Below the pieces are notes generated by a model. It ran no database searches, was not told the DNA's origin, and saw only the letters and a list, made by a program, of their open reading frames with translations. The translations under genes and the position numbers were made by a program. From positions 155,280-219,279 of the forward strand of contig NZ_JAHKPT010000009.1 in NCBI RefSeq assembly GCF_018860635.1: a stretch of 64,000 bases of DNA. Direction: 5' to 3'. This DNA comes from Aliiglaciecola lipolytica. Lineage in GTDB: Bacteria; Pseudomonadota; Gammaproteobacteria; Enterobacterales; Alteromonadaceae. Positions 8,598-17,340 of the stretch are shown piece after piece. How positions within the stretch are numbered: position 1 is the stretch's first letter; every line of letters starts with the position of its first letter.

Positions 8598-9494
8598 ATG
8601 GCTGTTATTAATTTCGGTTCAATCAATATTGATCATGTTTATCAGGTCGATCATTTTGTTCAACCCGGTGAAACCTTATCCTCAACAGATTATCAACAAT
8701 TATTAGGAGGTAAGGGAGCAAACCAGTCAATCGCGTTAGCGAAAGCGGGTTCCGATGTTAGGCATGTGGGAAAAATTAACGAACATGACGCCCATTTTAA
8801 GCAAGCAATGATTAAACAAGGTGTTGACTGCAAATATGTGCAGTGCACCGACTCCCCTACTGGCCATGCAATAATTCAAGTGGCCTCTTCAGGTGAAAAT
8901 GCCATTGTTTTATTTGGTGGCGCGAACCTTGAAATTGAAAATCAGGATGTTCTCAAAGCCCTTGATGGCGCTGATGAATCTGCTTGGGTACTAACTCAAA
9001 ATGAAACAAGCTCCATAGACATTGTGTTTCAAGAGGCTAAAAAGTTAGGGTTAAAAGTGGCTTTTAATCCAGCGCCAATGACTGATTCAGTGAAACAGCT
9101 CCCCCATGACTGTATCGATCTACTGATTGTTAATGAAGTGGAAGCAGCTGCAATTAGCGGAGTCGACGATATTGATCAAATGGAAGAATATTTCCGTCGC
9201 GAATGGTCCCATGCAGAGGTATTAATTACCTTAGGTAAACAAGGAGTGCGATTTGTATTGGCTGAAGAAACCATCACAGTTCCTGCATTCTCGGTTGAAA
9301 CAGTAGATACGACCGCAGCTGGTGATACCTTTATTGGTTATTTTCTAGCGGCATACAGTCGACGTCATAAACCCAAGGATGCGTTAGTGCGCGCGTGCGC
9401 AGCTTCAGCAATAGCAGTGACACGTAGTGGCGCTGCCCAATCAATTCCGAATACTGAAGAGGTTGATCTTTTCCTCAGTCAGCATCAAGCTTAA
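8598..9494 (+). CDS. rbsK: Ribokinase (PfkB family)
   Basis: This kinase phosphorylates ribose to ribose 5-phosphate using ATP. The 298-residue protein carries the N-terminal substrate motif GGKGANQS (37-44) and the C-terminal PfkB signature DTTAAGDTFIG with catalytic base D243. The length fits ribokinase (E. coli 309). The ribosome site GGAA lies 6 bases before ATG. It is 30 bp upstream of a nucleoside hydrolase gene, so its ribose is probably released from nucleosides; no ribose transporter is nearby. Another PfkB sugar kinase remains possible, but the context favours ribose. Confidence 0.82.
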   Translation: MAVINFGSINIDHVYQVDHFVQPGETLSSTDYQQLLGGKGANQSIALAKAGSDVRHVGKINEHDAHFKQAMIKQGVDCKYVQCTDSPTGHAIIQVASSGENAIVLFGGANLEIENQDVLKALDGADESAWVLTQNETSSIDIVFQEAKKLGLKVAFNPAPMTDSVKQLPHDCIDLLIVNEVEAAAISGVDDIDQMEEYFRREWSHAEVLITLGKQGVRFVLAEETITVPAFSVETVDTTAAGDTFIGYFLAAYSRRHKPKDALVRACAASAIAVTRSGAAQSIPNTEEVDLFLSQHQA

Positions 9495-9524
9495 CCACAA
9501 TTTATCATTAAAGAGAACGATTAT

Positions 9525-10466
9525 ATGGCTCATAAAATAATTCTCGATACCGATCCAGGTATTGATGACGCAATGGCAATATTTTTTGCCTTTCAATCTC
9601 CTGATATCGAGGTATTGGGATTAACCACAGTATACGGAAACGTACCTGTTACTATGTCGGCTCAAAATGCACTCACGTTATGTGAATTAGCTGATCAAGA
9701 CATTCCAGTAACCAAGGGTGTGGGTATGCCTTGGGTTGGTCCTGAGTCAGGTTATGCGCATTTTGTGCATGGTGATGATGGTTTTGGCAATATCGATTTT
9801 CCATCTTCAAAGCGCGAACTCGATCCTCGCAGCTCAGCCCAATATATTGTCGATATGGCTCGTCAACATCCAGGTGAAATCACCTTAGTGGCAATTGGCC
9901 CGCTAGGTAATCTGGCCTTAGCATTGCGTTTAGAACCTGAACTCCCCAACTTGGTAAAAGGAGTGGTCATTATGGGTGGCGCTGCTTTTGTGAAGGGTAA
10001 TGTGACTCCTGTAGCTGAAGCTAACATATGGAACGATGCGTATGCCGCTGAGATAGTGTTTGCAGCGCCATGGGATCTGAAAATGTTTGGTTTGGATGTG
10101 ACTAATGATGTGCCTTTCACGTTAGATTTTCTTGATGAATTAGAAATCAAAAACCCTAAGCTGGGTGGATTCGTGAAAAAGTCATCTCAGTTCTACGTGG
10201 ACTTTTATTCACAAGATAGAGACGACCGTGTTTGTTTCTTCCATGATGCGATGCCACTGGCTTATTTAGTAGACCCCAGTTTATTTGAATTTACTCGCGG
10301 TCATGCCAGAGTTTCCACTGATCCACTTAACCGCGGACAGACAACAGTAGCACCAGAAGGTAGTACTGCCAGCCCTCTTTGGTTAGACGCCCAGCAAATC
10401 GACGTTGCCACCAAAGTTGATCATGATCGACTGCGTAAATTGTACATCGACACCTACTCGCTGTAA
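9525..10466 (+). CDS. Inosine/uridine-preferring nucleoside hydrolase
   Basis: This enzyme hydrolyses the N-glycosidic bond of ribonucleosides to give a base and ribose. The family calcium-binding signature DTDPGIDD is at 8-15, the EANIWNDAYAA motif is near 165-175, and conserved H240-D241 lie in FFHDAMP. At 313 residues it matches the RihA/B/C group; which bases it prefers cannot be read from sequence. It follows rbsK by 30 bp with a good AAAGAGA ribosome site and is closed by a strong terminator, so the two form an operon for nucleoside-ribose salvage. Confidence 0.88.
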   Translation: MAHKIILDTDPGIDDAMAIFFAFQSPDIEVLGLTTVYGNVPVTMSAQNALTLCELADQDIPVTKGVGMPWVGPESGYAHFVHGDDGFGNIDFPSSKRELDPRSSAQYIVDMARQHPGEITLVAIGPLGNLALALRLEPELPNLVKGVVIMGGAAFVKGNVTPVAEANIWNDAYAAEIVFAAPWDLKMFGLDVTNDVPFTLDFLDELEIKNPKLGGFVKKSSQFYVDFYSQDRDDRVCFFHDAMPLAYLVDPSLFEFTRGHARVSTDPLNRGQTTVAPEGSTASPLWLDAQQIDVATKVDHDRLRKLYIDTYSL

Positions 10467-10482
10467 TCACAATATCCCCTAT

Positions 10483-10516
10483 CGAAAATGGTAATTAAGG
10501 TTACCATTTTCGTTTT
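10483..10516 (+). terminator. Terminator after the nucleoside hydrolase gene
   Basis: A 12-bp perfect stem CGAAAATGGTAA / TTACCATTTTCG with a 6-nt loop followed by TTTT. It closes the rbsK-nucleoside hydrolase operon and insulates fau. Confidence 0.85.
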
Positions 10517-10690
10517 AAACGCTTAATTTATCGATCTTAAGCTCTGAATACACAACTTCACCTGTGTCTCATCATTTAACTAAATTTAATCCTAAAATTT
10601 ACTCACCAAGCTGATAGAAAAGAACCGAGTTATTGGTATACTGAACAGATATTGTTGTGCTTAATCTGTGTTTTCAAAGGTGTCTTTGCG

Positions 10691-11275
10691 TTGTTAGAAA
10701 ACAAATCCCATTTACGTAAACAATTTCGTCAATTGCGCCGCAACCTATCTGCAGAGCAACAAAAACTAGCTAGTCGAGACGCGCTTCAGACTGTTATCAA
10801 ATACCAAATACTGGAGCAAGCCAATCACATTGCACTTTACCTTGACCAAGACGGAGAGTTGTCTTGTACCGACATTATTGATTGGTGTTGGCAAAATGGT
10901 AAAACAACCTATTTGCCTGTTTTAGATCCATCCCGTGAGAATTATCTAATATTTATTCGATATGCTGCGGATACTAAAATGCGTAAAAATCGATTTAATA
11001 TTCCTGAACCAGTTATCTCATCATCACAAGTTAAAGCAGTGCCACAACTCGATTGTATATTTTTGCCTTTAGTCGCGTTTGATGAAACTGGCAATAGGTT
11101 GGGTATGGGCGGTGGATTTTATGATAGAACACTTGCTGAAATAACCTCCTCTCCGGTAAAACCGCAGCTTATTGGATACGCCCATGACTGTCAGCAAGCG
11201 TCCAATTTAAGCACAGAAAGTTGGGATATTCCGGTCCACAAAATAGTCACCCCCAGTCGCGTTATTTCAACCTAA
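10691..11275 (+). CDS. fau: 5-formyltetrahydrofolate cyclo-ligase
   Basis: The enzyme converts 5-formyltetrahydrofolate to 5,10-methenyltetrahydrofolate in the cytosol. The family motif RLGMGGGFYDR lies at about 136-146, and the basic N-terminus (RKQFRQLRRNL) is typical. I choose a TTG start at 10691, preceded by AAAGGTG at a spacing of 8, giving 194 residues. The open frame reaches TTG 10652 but would add an atypical hydrophobic extension. In E. coli fau directly follows ssrS; here three genes and two terminators lie between, so any 6S-fau read-through link is lost. rpiA and serA follow. Confidence 0.88.
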   Translation: MLENKSHLRKQFRQLRRNLSAEQQKLASRDALQTVIKYQILEQANHIALYLDQDGELSCTDIIDWCWQNGKTTYLPVLDPSRENYLIFIRYAADTKMRKNRFNIPEPVISSSQVKAVPQLDCIFLPLVAFDETGNRLGMGGGFYDRTLAEITSSPVKPQLIGYAHDCQQASNLSTESWDIPVHKIVTPSRVIST

Positions 11276-11329
11276 ATAACCTCAAATCAAGATATACAGT
11301 GTTTGTAGCCGCGTGGGAGCTAAGTGCGG

Positions 11330-11335
11330 TATACT
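11330..11335 (+). promoter_or_regulatory. Candidate -10 element of rpiA
   Basis: TATACT, preceded by GTGCGG, lies about 50 bases before the rpiA start. No convincing -35 is seen at 16-18 bp, so this is tentative. Confidence 0.3.
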
Positions 11336-11386
11336 CTGCGCAGATTTTTTGAATGTATTTAACATTGCCAATTAATAGGATCAAAC

Positions 11387-12043
11387 ATGACTCAAGATGA
11401 AAAAAAACGAGCCGCTGCCGAAGCCGCGATCAAATTTGTTACTGACGATAGTGTTATTGGTGTAGGCACGGGATCAACCGTGCATTATTTTATAAGCGCA
11501 CTGGAAAAAGTAAAACACAAGATTAAAGGTGCGGTTTCTAGCTCTGATGATTCAACGGCAAAACTGAAGGCAATGGGAATCGAAGTGTTTGATCTCAACT
11601 CAGTAGACAATTTTGACATTTATGTTGATGGGGCAGATGAAATAACCAAACATAAACATATGATCAAAGGCGGTGGTGCAGCGTTAACAAGAGAAAAAAT
11701 TGTGGCCGCTGTAGCTAAAAAGTTTGTCTGTATTATTGATGACAGCAAACAAGTGCCGGTTTTAGGTGCCTTTCCATTGCCAGTTGAGGTAATCCCGATG
11801 GCACGTTCGTTTGTTGCCCGAGAGTTAGTAAAATTGGGTGGCGATCCTGAATACCGTCAAGGTGTGATTACCGATAATGGTAACGTCATTCTTGATGTGC
11901 ACAATTTAAAAATTCTTAATCCAGTTGAATTGGAAAAACAAATTAATCAGATTCCAGGGGTTGTCACCAATGGACTGTTCGCCATGCGTGCAGCAGATAT
12001 CGTATTAGTCGCCACAGACACCGAAGTAATTGAGATTGATTAG
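11387..12043 (+). CDS. rpiA: Ribose-5-phosphate isomerase A
   Basis: RpiA interconverts ribose 5-phosphate and ribulose 5-phosphate in the non-oxidative pentose phosphate pathway. The 218-residue protein contains GTGSTV (27-32), the DGADE loop (81-85) and [11 protein letters not shown] (94-104) with the catalytic glutamate E103. AGGA lies 7 bases before ATG. It lies between fau and serA, as part of the conserved gammaproteobacterial neighbourhood. Together with rbsK and the nucleoside hydrolase about 1 kb upstream it completes the route from nucleoside ribose to central metabolism. Confidence 0.95.
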   Translation: MTQDEKKRAAAEAAIKFVTDDSVIGVGTGSTVHYFISALEKVKHKIKGAVSSSDDSTAKLKAMGIEVFDLNSVDNFDIYVDGADEITKHKHMIKGGGAALTREKIVAAVAKKFVCIIDDSKQVPVLGAFPLPVEVIPMARSFVARELVKLGGDPEYRQGVITDNGNVILDVHNLKILNPVELEKQINQIPGVVTNGLFAMRAADIVLVATDTEVIEID

Positions 12044-12106
12044 ACCAAATAAATATAACAGGCTCTTTCTTATTTGAAAAAGTTCTGGTATTTTTCACAT
12101 TCAAAT

Positions 12107-12138
12107 AGACGTCCAGATGTCTCTTAATTCAGATATCT
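12107..12138 (+). promoter_or_regulatory. Candidate MetJ operator (met boxes) upstream of serA
   Basis: The MetJ met box is AGACGTCT, used as tandem 8-bp repeats. Here AGACGTCC (12107-12114, 7 of 8) is followed directly by AGATGTCT (12115-12122, 7 of 8). After one non-matching 8-bp unit, AGATATCT (12131-12138, 6 of 8) falls in the same register. The array ends 29 bp before the serA start codon, where bound repressor would block transcription. MetJ itself is not in the window, so regulation by it is an inference. Confidence 0.5.
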
Positions 12139-12167
12139 TTAACTAACGATCATGTACGGGAACATTA

Positions 12168-13397
12168 ATGAGCAAAGTATCACTGCCCAAAGAAAAAATT
12201 AAGATATTGTTGCTTGAGGGTTTACACCAAAGTTCAGTGGAAACCCTTGAAGCCAATGGCTATACCAATATTGAATATATTAAGACGTCGTTATCAGAAG
12301 AAGAGTTAATCGAAAAGATTGCAGATGTTCACTTTATTGGTATTCGTTCTCGTACACAGCTCACTGCAAATGTTATAGATGCTGCGCAAAAACTCGTAGC
12401 GGTTGGTTGTTTTTGTATTGGTACTAATCAAGTCGACCTTAAAGCAACACAAAAACGCGGTATTCCGGTGTTCAATGCGCCCTTCTCTAACACCCGTTCA
12501 GTTGCAGAGTTGGCCCTAGGCCAAATCATTTTATTACTTCGTGGTGTACCAAGTAAAAATGCCAAAGCCCATCGCGGTGTATGGGAAAAAAGCGCAGTAG
12601 GATCATATGAAGCGCGAGGCAAAACCTTAGGTATTATTGGTTATGGCCACATTGGTACTCAGCTAAGCATCTTGGCAGAGCACTTAGGTATGCGAGTCCA
12701 GTTTTTTGATATAGAAGATAAATTGGTTTTGGGTAACTCAACTCAAGTTAAAACCCTTAAGCAATTACTCAGTACTTCAGATGTTGTTTCTTTGCATGTG
12801 CCTGAAACTGAACAGACGCAAAATATGATTGGCAAAAAAGAACTGGCGATGATGAAAGATGGCGCTATCTTAATGAATGCTGCCAGAGGCACCGTAATTG
12901 ATATTGATGCATTGGCAGAAGCCATGGAATCAGGCAAGTTGAACGGCGCTGCTATTGATGTTTTCCCAGTAGAGCCAAAATCAAATGACGAAGAGTTTGT
13001 TTCGCCTTTGAGAAAATTTGATAACGTGATTCTTACTCCTCACGTAGGTGGAAGTACCCAAGAAGCACAACAAAATATCGGTATTGAAGTTGCGGGTAAA
13101 TTGGCCAAATACAGTGACAACGGGTCGACGCTTTCAGCGGTTAACTTCCCTGAAGTATCCTTGCCATCACATATAAATCGTTCTCGTTTGTTACACATCC
13201 ACGTCAATGCGCCTGGTGTTTTAACTCAGATCAACCAAGCATTTGCAGCTCACAACATTAATATCGCTGCACAATATCTACAAACAAATGAAAATATTGG
13301 TTATGTGGTAATTGACGTTGAGACAGACGATGCGAAAGAAGCATTTGAGCAACTCACTAAAATCGACGGGACAATTAAAACTCGTATTTTACACTAA
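12168..13397 (+). CDS. serA: D-3-phosphoglycerate dehydrogenase
   Basis: SerA catalyses the first step of serine synthesis, oxidising 3-phosphoglycerate with NAD. The protein has 409 residues (E. coli 410). The NAD motif GYGHIG is at 158-163, and the catalytic histidine lies in LTPHVGGS near 292. A C-terminal ACT domain (about 337-409) should bind serine for feedback inhibition. It has its own upstream region with a met-box array and its own terminator, so it is probably monocistronic. Serine feeds cysteine, methionine and one-carbon units, which would make MetJ control plausible. Confidence 0.96.
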   Translation: MSKVSLPKEKIKILLLEGLHQSSVETLEANGYTNIEYIKTSLSEEELIEKIADVHFIGIRSRTQLTANVIDAAQKLVAVGCFCIGTNQVDLKATQKRGIPVFNAPFSNTRSVAELALGQIILLLRGVPSKNAKAHRGVWEKSAVGSYEARGKTLGIIGYGHIGTQLSILAEHLGMRVQFFDIEDKLVLGNSTQVKTLKQLLSTSDVVSLHVPETEQTQNMIGKKELAMMKDGAILMNAARGTVIDIDALAEAMESGKLNGAAIDVFPVEPKSNDEEFVSPLRKFDNVILTPHVGGSTQEAQQNIGIEVAGKLAKYSDNGSTLSAVNFPEVSLPSHINRSRLLHIHVNAPGVLTQINQAFAAHNINIAAQYLQTNENIGYVVIDVETDDAKEAFEQLTKIDGTIKTRILH

Positions 13398-13405
13398 TCG
13401 TTTAA

Positions 13406-13447
13406 CACTTCCCGATAGCCACTCTATCGGGAAGTGCTGTTTATTTT
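13406..13447 (+). terminator. Terminator after serA
   Basis: A perfect 13-bp stem, CACTTCCCGATAG with CTATCGGGAAGTG, has a 5-nt loop and is followed by a T-rich stretch (CTGTTTATTTT). Confidence 0.88.
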
Positions 13448-13629
13448 ATGCGCCATTCAACGTCACCTTAAACGGGTTTCATTTGCCCCTCAGAACTGAA
13501 CAACCAATCAAGCCATCAATTAAAATGTAACCTTGCCCATAACAAGGTATATTAATAAGAAATTTATTGGTTAAAAACTCGTTCTACTGGTATTAATTAT
13601 AATGCCAACGAGATTTGGGAAGTACTTAG

Positions 13630-14274
13630 ATGCATAAGATATTCTGGGTTTGCACTGTGTTTGTTAGCCTTAAAGCGTTCGCGATACCGGTAACAATTGA
13701 CGTTGTGAGTCATAACAATACCCCTGTTTTCCAAACTGTCGTTTACCTAGAGCCTGAAGACGATGTTGCCGTTGCCGAAATTAGCAAAGATATTGCGGTC
13801 ATGGATCAAGTAGACCGTCAATTTATGCCACACATTTTAGCGGTTCAAAAAGGCAGTAAAGTAGTATTTCCTAATTCTGATTCAATCAAACACCATGTTT
13901 ACTCCTTTTCTCCAACTAAACAATTTGAGTTAAAGTTGTATAAAGGATCAAACGCCGACCCATTGCTGTTTGATAATCAAGGTGAAGTAGAACTCGGTTG
14001 TAATGTTCATGATTGGATGCTTGCTTATATTTGGGTGGTAGATACGCCTTATTTTGCAAAAACCACTCAAGATGGAAAAGTAACAATAGACGTTCCTAAA
14101 GGTCATTACAAAGTCAAAATTTGGCATCCTAGAATTCAAGATGATTTCGACGCTTTGACCCAAATGATTAATGTTGATGCTCCAACTAGTGCGCGCTTTT
14201 CTCTAAAAGAAAAGCTATTACAAGACCTTAGTTTTTATGATCAACAAGCAGATAAACTAACCGATTACGAATAG
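13630..14274 (+). CDS. Periplasmic cupredoxin-domain protein
   Basis: A 214-residue exported protein (signal peptide about 1-18, ending KAFA). It has a plastocyanin-like fold: conserved H88/H89 in IKHHVYSF, then C124, H127 and M130 in GCNVHDWM. This is the type 1 copper ligand pattern, so it probably binds one copper ion. A carboxypeptidase-regulatory-like beta domain follows (about 145-195, DGKVTIDVPKGHYKVKIWHP). Related proteins are often labelled methylamine utilisation proteins, but no methylamine dehydrogenase gene is here, so that role is not supported. It is 32 bp upstream of a barrel protein gene, likely one operon. Confidence 0.72.
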   Translation: MHKIFWVCTVFVSLKAFAIPVTIDVVSHNNTPVFQTVVYLEPEDDVAVAEISKDIAVMDQVDRQFMPHILAVQKGSKVVFPNSDSIKHHVYSFSPTKQFELKLYKGSNADPLLFDNQGEVELGCNVHDWMLAYIWVVDTPYFAKTTQDGKVTIDVPKGHYKVKIWHPRIQDDFDALTQMINVDAPTSARFSLKEKLLQDLSFYDQQADKLTDYE

Positions 14275-14306
14275 AGTGTAATGCTAATCAACATGGAACT
14301 TTGCTA

Positions 14307-15554
14307 TTGATAGTTAAAAATTACCTTTTGTGCAAAACGTTGATTGCCAACTTTGTGTTTAGCTTGTTGGTATGTATAAGTGTTGTAACACCAGCCGTGG
14401 CAAATCAGATTGGCGGCCTAATGCAAATTTACCTTGCTGATGCTGACAGTTGGCAATCGTACCAACATCAAGGTACCGGTATTCTTCGTCACGATGAAAG
14501 TAAATTAGGTATTCAACAAGCTCTGTTGCACACAAATTTAGACATAACCTCCAGCGTAAGTGTAGATGCCGTGGCGAATTATTATGCTGACGGTGAACAA
14601 CATTTCGGGTTTTCTCAAGCGTTTTTAAACTATAAACCTTTAAGCCCTGAAAAAATCAAATTCAAAGGGCGAGCTGGCTTTTTTTACCCACGCTTGTCAT
14701 TGGAAAATGTCGATGCAGGCTGGCTATCTCCCTACACCTATACCCAATCGGCAATCAATAGCTGGGTAGGAGAAGAAATGCGAACGCTAGGTCTAGAGCT
14801 ATCATTTTATAGCCCTGGCAGAGCAAGAAGAAGCCCTTGGACGTGGGAGATTGTTGCGGCGACTTTCAAAGGTAATGATCCTCTTGGAACCTTAATAAGT
14901 TGGCGCGGCTTTGCGATGCACGACCGACAGTCTCTTAACAATGACAGAGTCAACTTTGCTGCCTACCCGACGGTGATTGATACTGACTTTATATTTCATC
15001 CTGACTATGTAGAACCTTTCCATGAACTAGACCGACGTTGGGGGTTTTATACAGGCTTGCATCTGAGCTATTTCAACCAATCAAGCTTTCGTTATTATTA
15101 TTACGATAATCAAGCTGATCCGTTAGCTGTTAACAGTCAACGACTTTATGGTTGGCGCACTAAATTCCATTCGTTTTCCATGCAACATAAATTAGACGCC
15201 AATACACGGCTGATTAGCCAAATTATGACCGGCAGTACTGTAATGGGCGTAAAGTATGTTTACGTGGATTTTGATGCTTGGTATTTAATGCTTAGCCATA
15301 CAGTATCACAGCACCGAATAAGCCTGCGTTATGACAGGTTTATAGTATCTGAAGATGATGTTTTCCCCACCGACATGAATAACAGTGATGGCTACGGGCT
15401 AACTTTAGCTTGGCGCTACGATATTGATGAAAATTGGCAGTTAGGTATAGAGCAGCATTTCAACAAGAATACAGCACAAAACAGAGCCCAATTAGACCTT
15501 TCGATAGATGCAAATCAGCAGCAAACTCTATTGGTGGCGCAATTTCGTTGGTAA
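14307..15554 (+). CDS. Putative outer-membrane beta-barrel protein
   Basis: About 415 residues with a long signal peptide (ending near PAVAN) and alternating polar/aromatic beta strands throughout, closing with the terminal strand QQTLLVAQFRW whose final aromatic residue suits assembly by the Bam complex. No specific porin family is recognised. Starts at TTG 14301 or TTG 14307 are possible; the second has GGA at a better distance. It follows the cupredoxin gene closely, so the pair may act together in the envelope, perhaps in metal or redox chemistry, which is inference only. Confidence 0.6.
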   Translation: MIVKNYLLCKTLIANFVFSLLVCISVVTPAVANQIGGLMQIYLADADSWQSYQHQGTGILRHDESKLGIQQALLHTNLDITSSVSVDAVANYYADGEQHFGFSQAFLNYKPLSPEKIKFKGRAGFFYPRLSLENVDAGWLSPYTYTQSAINSWVGEEMRTLGLELSFYSPGRARRSPWTWEIVAATFKGNDPLGTLISWRGFAMHDRQSLNNDRVNFAAYPTVIDTDFIFHPDYVEPFHELDRRWGFYTGLHLSYFNQSSFRYYYYDNQADPLAVNSQRLYGWRTKFHSFSMQHKLDANTRLISQIMTGSTVMGVKYVYVDFDAWYLMLSHTVSQHRISLRYDRFIVSEDDVFPTDMNNSDGYGLTLAWRYDIDENWQLGIEQHFNKNTAQNRAQLDLSIDANQQQTLLVAQFRW

Positions 15555-15570
15555 ACGCCTTGCGTAAAAC

Positions 15571-15599
15571 ATAAAAAAGCCGGCGTAAAAAGCCGGCTT
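15571..15599 (-). terminator. Terminator (mainly minus strand) between convergent genes
   Basis: AAGCCGGC / GCCGGCTT stem. On the minus strand it is followed by TTTTTT and ends the DUF481 gene at 15625-16392. On the plus strand only a short T run follows, so termination of the barrel gene is likely weaker. Confidence 0.8.
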
Positions 15600-15624
15600 C
15601 AAGCAAATATCAAACAAGCAGGGA

Positions 15625-16392
15625 TTAGAAAAAGGTATAAACCAAAGTGACTGCAGTTTGTGTATCTAGTTTTTCAGTATCATCAGATGCACCAGAGTTA
15701 TGATCCAAAGTCACACTGAATTTCATAGACAAAGAACCATTTATTGCTGCAGATAACGACGTCACAGATTTAGATTTTGTATTATCTTCACCAACTTCTG
15801 TTGATAACAACTGTTTAAAAGTAGCGGTATCTGAGATTTTCCACTGATAATCTAATGCACCACGTACAATCAGACCTTTCTCAGTCTCACCCGCTACAAA
15901 ATTTCCATCCGCGTCTTCAGTGCTCTGAGTCTTAGAATAAGAATAACCAGGACCGATACTGTATTCAAATGACGACGTTTCGTCTGCCCACAATTTTTGG
16001 TTCCAACCTACAGCGACGGTAGATTGATAATCATAACTGCTAAAACGGTCATCTTCGTAAGAACCAAAACCAAATAAACGATGGTCTGGGTTTTCTAGTT
16101 TATAGTTAGCCTGACCAGATACGAACCACTTCTGTGCCGTGGTTTGTGTAACAGTTTCTTCATCAACTGTTACTTGGTCTTTTTTGTATAACCCTTCAAT
16201 AATGAAGTCGTTACTCCATTCTTCTAGTTCTTGATGAGCAGACAACTTACCTTTAACGGAAGTAGTTTCAGTATTACCAGAAGTGACGATTAAGCCAAAC
16301 TCGCCATCCATGGTAAAAGGTTTAGTTTCTTCTGCGCTTACATTTGCTGCTAGGGCGCAAAATATAACTGAACATAAAACTGATTTTTTCAT
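15625..16392 (-). CDS. DUF481 outer-membrane protein (YdiY-like)
   Basis: A 255-residue protein with a signal peptide (about 1-20, ending NVSA) and a DUF481 barrel domain. It shows family features: a GEFGLIVTSGNTET start, repeated beta strands and a C-terminal strand ending VTLVYTFF. Members are called salt-induced outer-membrane proteins but their function is unclear. It is a paralogue of the product of 16537-17340, with matching motifs throughout (DGEFG, GNT, YEDDRF, GPGYS, LSTE, LDTQT). A LacI-type palindrome lies 66 bp upstream, suggesting separate control. Confidence 0.8.
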   Translation of the reverse strand: MKKSVLCSVIFCALAANVSAEETKPFTMDGEFGLIVTSGNTETTSVKGKLSAHQELEEWSNDFIIEGLYKKDQVTVDEETVTQTTAQKWFVSGQANYKLENPDHRLFGFGSYEDDRFSSYDYQSTVAVGWNQKLWADETSSFEYSIGPGYSYSKTQSTEDADGNFVAGETEKGLIVRGALDYQWKISDTATFKQLLSTEVGEDNTKSKSVTSLSAAINGSLSMKFSVTLDHNSGASDDTEKLDTQTAVTLVYTFF

Positions 16393-16457
16393 TCGACTTT
16401 CCTGATTTTAATTAAAATAAAAACAGCTGATATTATTATTGTTTTACTGAATATTGG

Positions 16458-16471
16458 TTGAAACGTTTCAA
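16458..16471. promoter_or_regulatory. 14-bp perfect palindrome, LacI-type operator candidate
   Basis: TTGAAACGTTTCAA is a perfect palindrome with a central CG, the form bound by LacI/GalR family repressors. It lies 66-79 bp before the start of the DUF481 gene at 16392 and after the end of its upstream paralogue. No LacI family gene is in the window. Confidence 0.45.
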
Positions 16472-16536
16472 ACCACCAAGATGGTAAACACAAAATGTAC
16501 CAAGTTGCTGATTCATGGTTATTTTTAGCAATTCAA

Positions 16537-17340
16537 TTAAAAAAACTGATATACCAATGTGACGGAAGTTTGAGTATCTAGTGGTTCGTCCAACTCTTGA
16601 GGTGAACGATTATGGGTCATATTAAAAGACAACTTCATAGCCAAAGAACCATTAATTTTTGCCGCCAAAGAAGTTTCCGAAAAAGAGCGTGAAAACTCAT
16701 CGTCGGTTTCAGTGCTTAAATATTGCCTGAACGTTGCCATATCATTGAATTTTTTCTCGTATTCCATTGCCGCGCGGATTATAACACCAGTTTGATCTAA
16801 CACATCAGTATTTTCTTTGGCAATCGAGCGCGCATACCCTGGCCCGACACTGTAGGTAAACTCACTCTCTTTATCAGACCATAATTGCTCTGTATAACCC
16901 ACAGCTAAAGCGGCTTGGTAACGATATGAATTAAATCGATCATCTTCGTATTCACCGTACATGAATAGACGGTTAGTGGGATTTTTTAATTTAAAATCTG
17001 ATTGCATTGAAACGAAAACATTCTGTGCGCTGGTAACTAATTCACTATTTTCATCAATAACTTGTTCGTTTTGTTTATACAGTACTTTTGCCACGTAACG
17101 GTGATGCCATTTAAGCAGATCTTGTTTAGCATTTAACTTACCGGTAACCGTAGTACCTGTGGTATTTCCATCGGCATAGATAACTCCGAACTCACCGTTC
17201 ATGGTGAAAGAGTCGTGATGTTCAGCAGTCGCATCACCATGAAAAGGTGCATCAGCGAGAAAAAGTGCTCGAATTACATCAGTGCGTGCACTACTGGAAA
17301 AACTGATGAAAAGGCAAATGGTGGCGCAAATTAACTTCAT
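16537..17340 (-). CDS. DUF481 outer-membrane protein, paralogue
   Basis: 267 residues with a signal peptide (about 1-18) and the same DUF481 barrel as the following gene, from GEFGVIYADGNTTG to a final VTLVYQFF. It carries an extra segment after the signal (about 19-44) compared with its neighbour. The two genes are in tandem on the same strand with 144 bp between them, the result of a local duplication that has since diverged. Function unknown beyond the family. Confidence 0.78.
   Translation of the reverse strand: MKLICATICLFISFSSSARTDVIRALFLADAPFHGDATAEHHDSFTMNGEFGVIYADGNTTGTTVTGKLNAKQDLLKWHHRYVAKVLYKQNEQVIDENSELVTSAQNVFVSMQSDFKLKNPTNRLFMYGEYEDDRFNSYRYQAALAVGYTEQLWSDKESEFTYSVGPGYARSIAKENTDVLDQTGVIIRAAMEYEKKFNDMATFRQYLSTETDDEFSRSFSETSLAAKINGSLAMKLSFNMTHNRSPQELDEPLDTQTSVTLVYQFF

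Noticed and set aside
13312-13530. 72-residue frame overlapping the serA end and its terminator
   Set aside because: It reads through the serA stop region and a strong hairpin in another frame; no coding signal.
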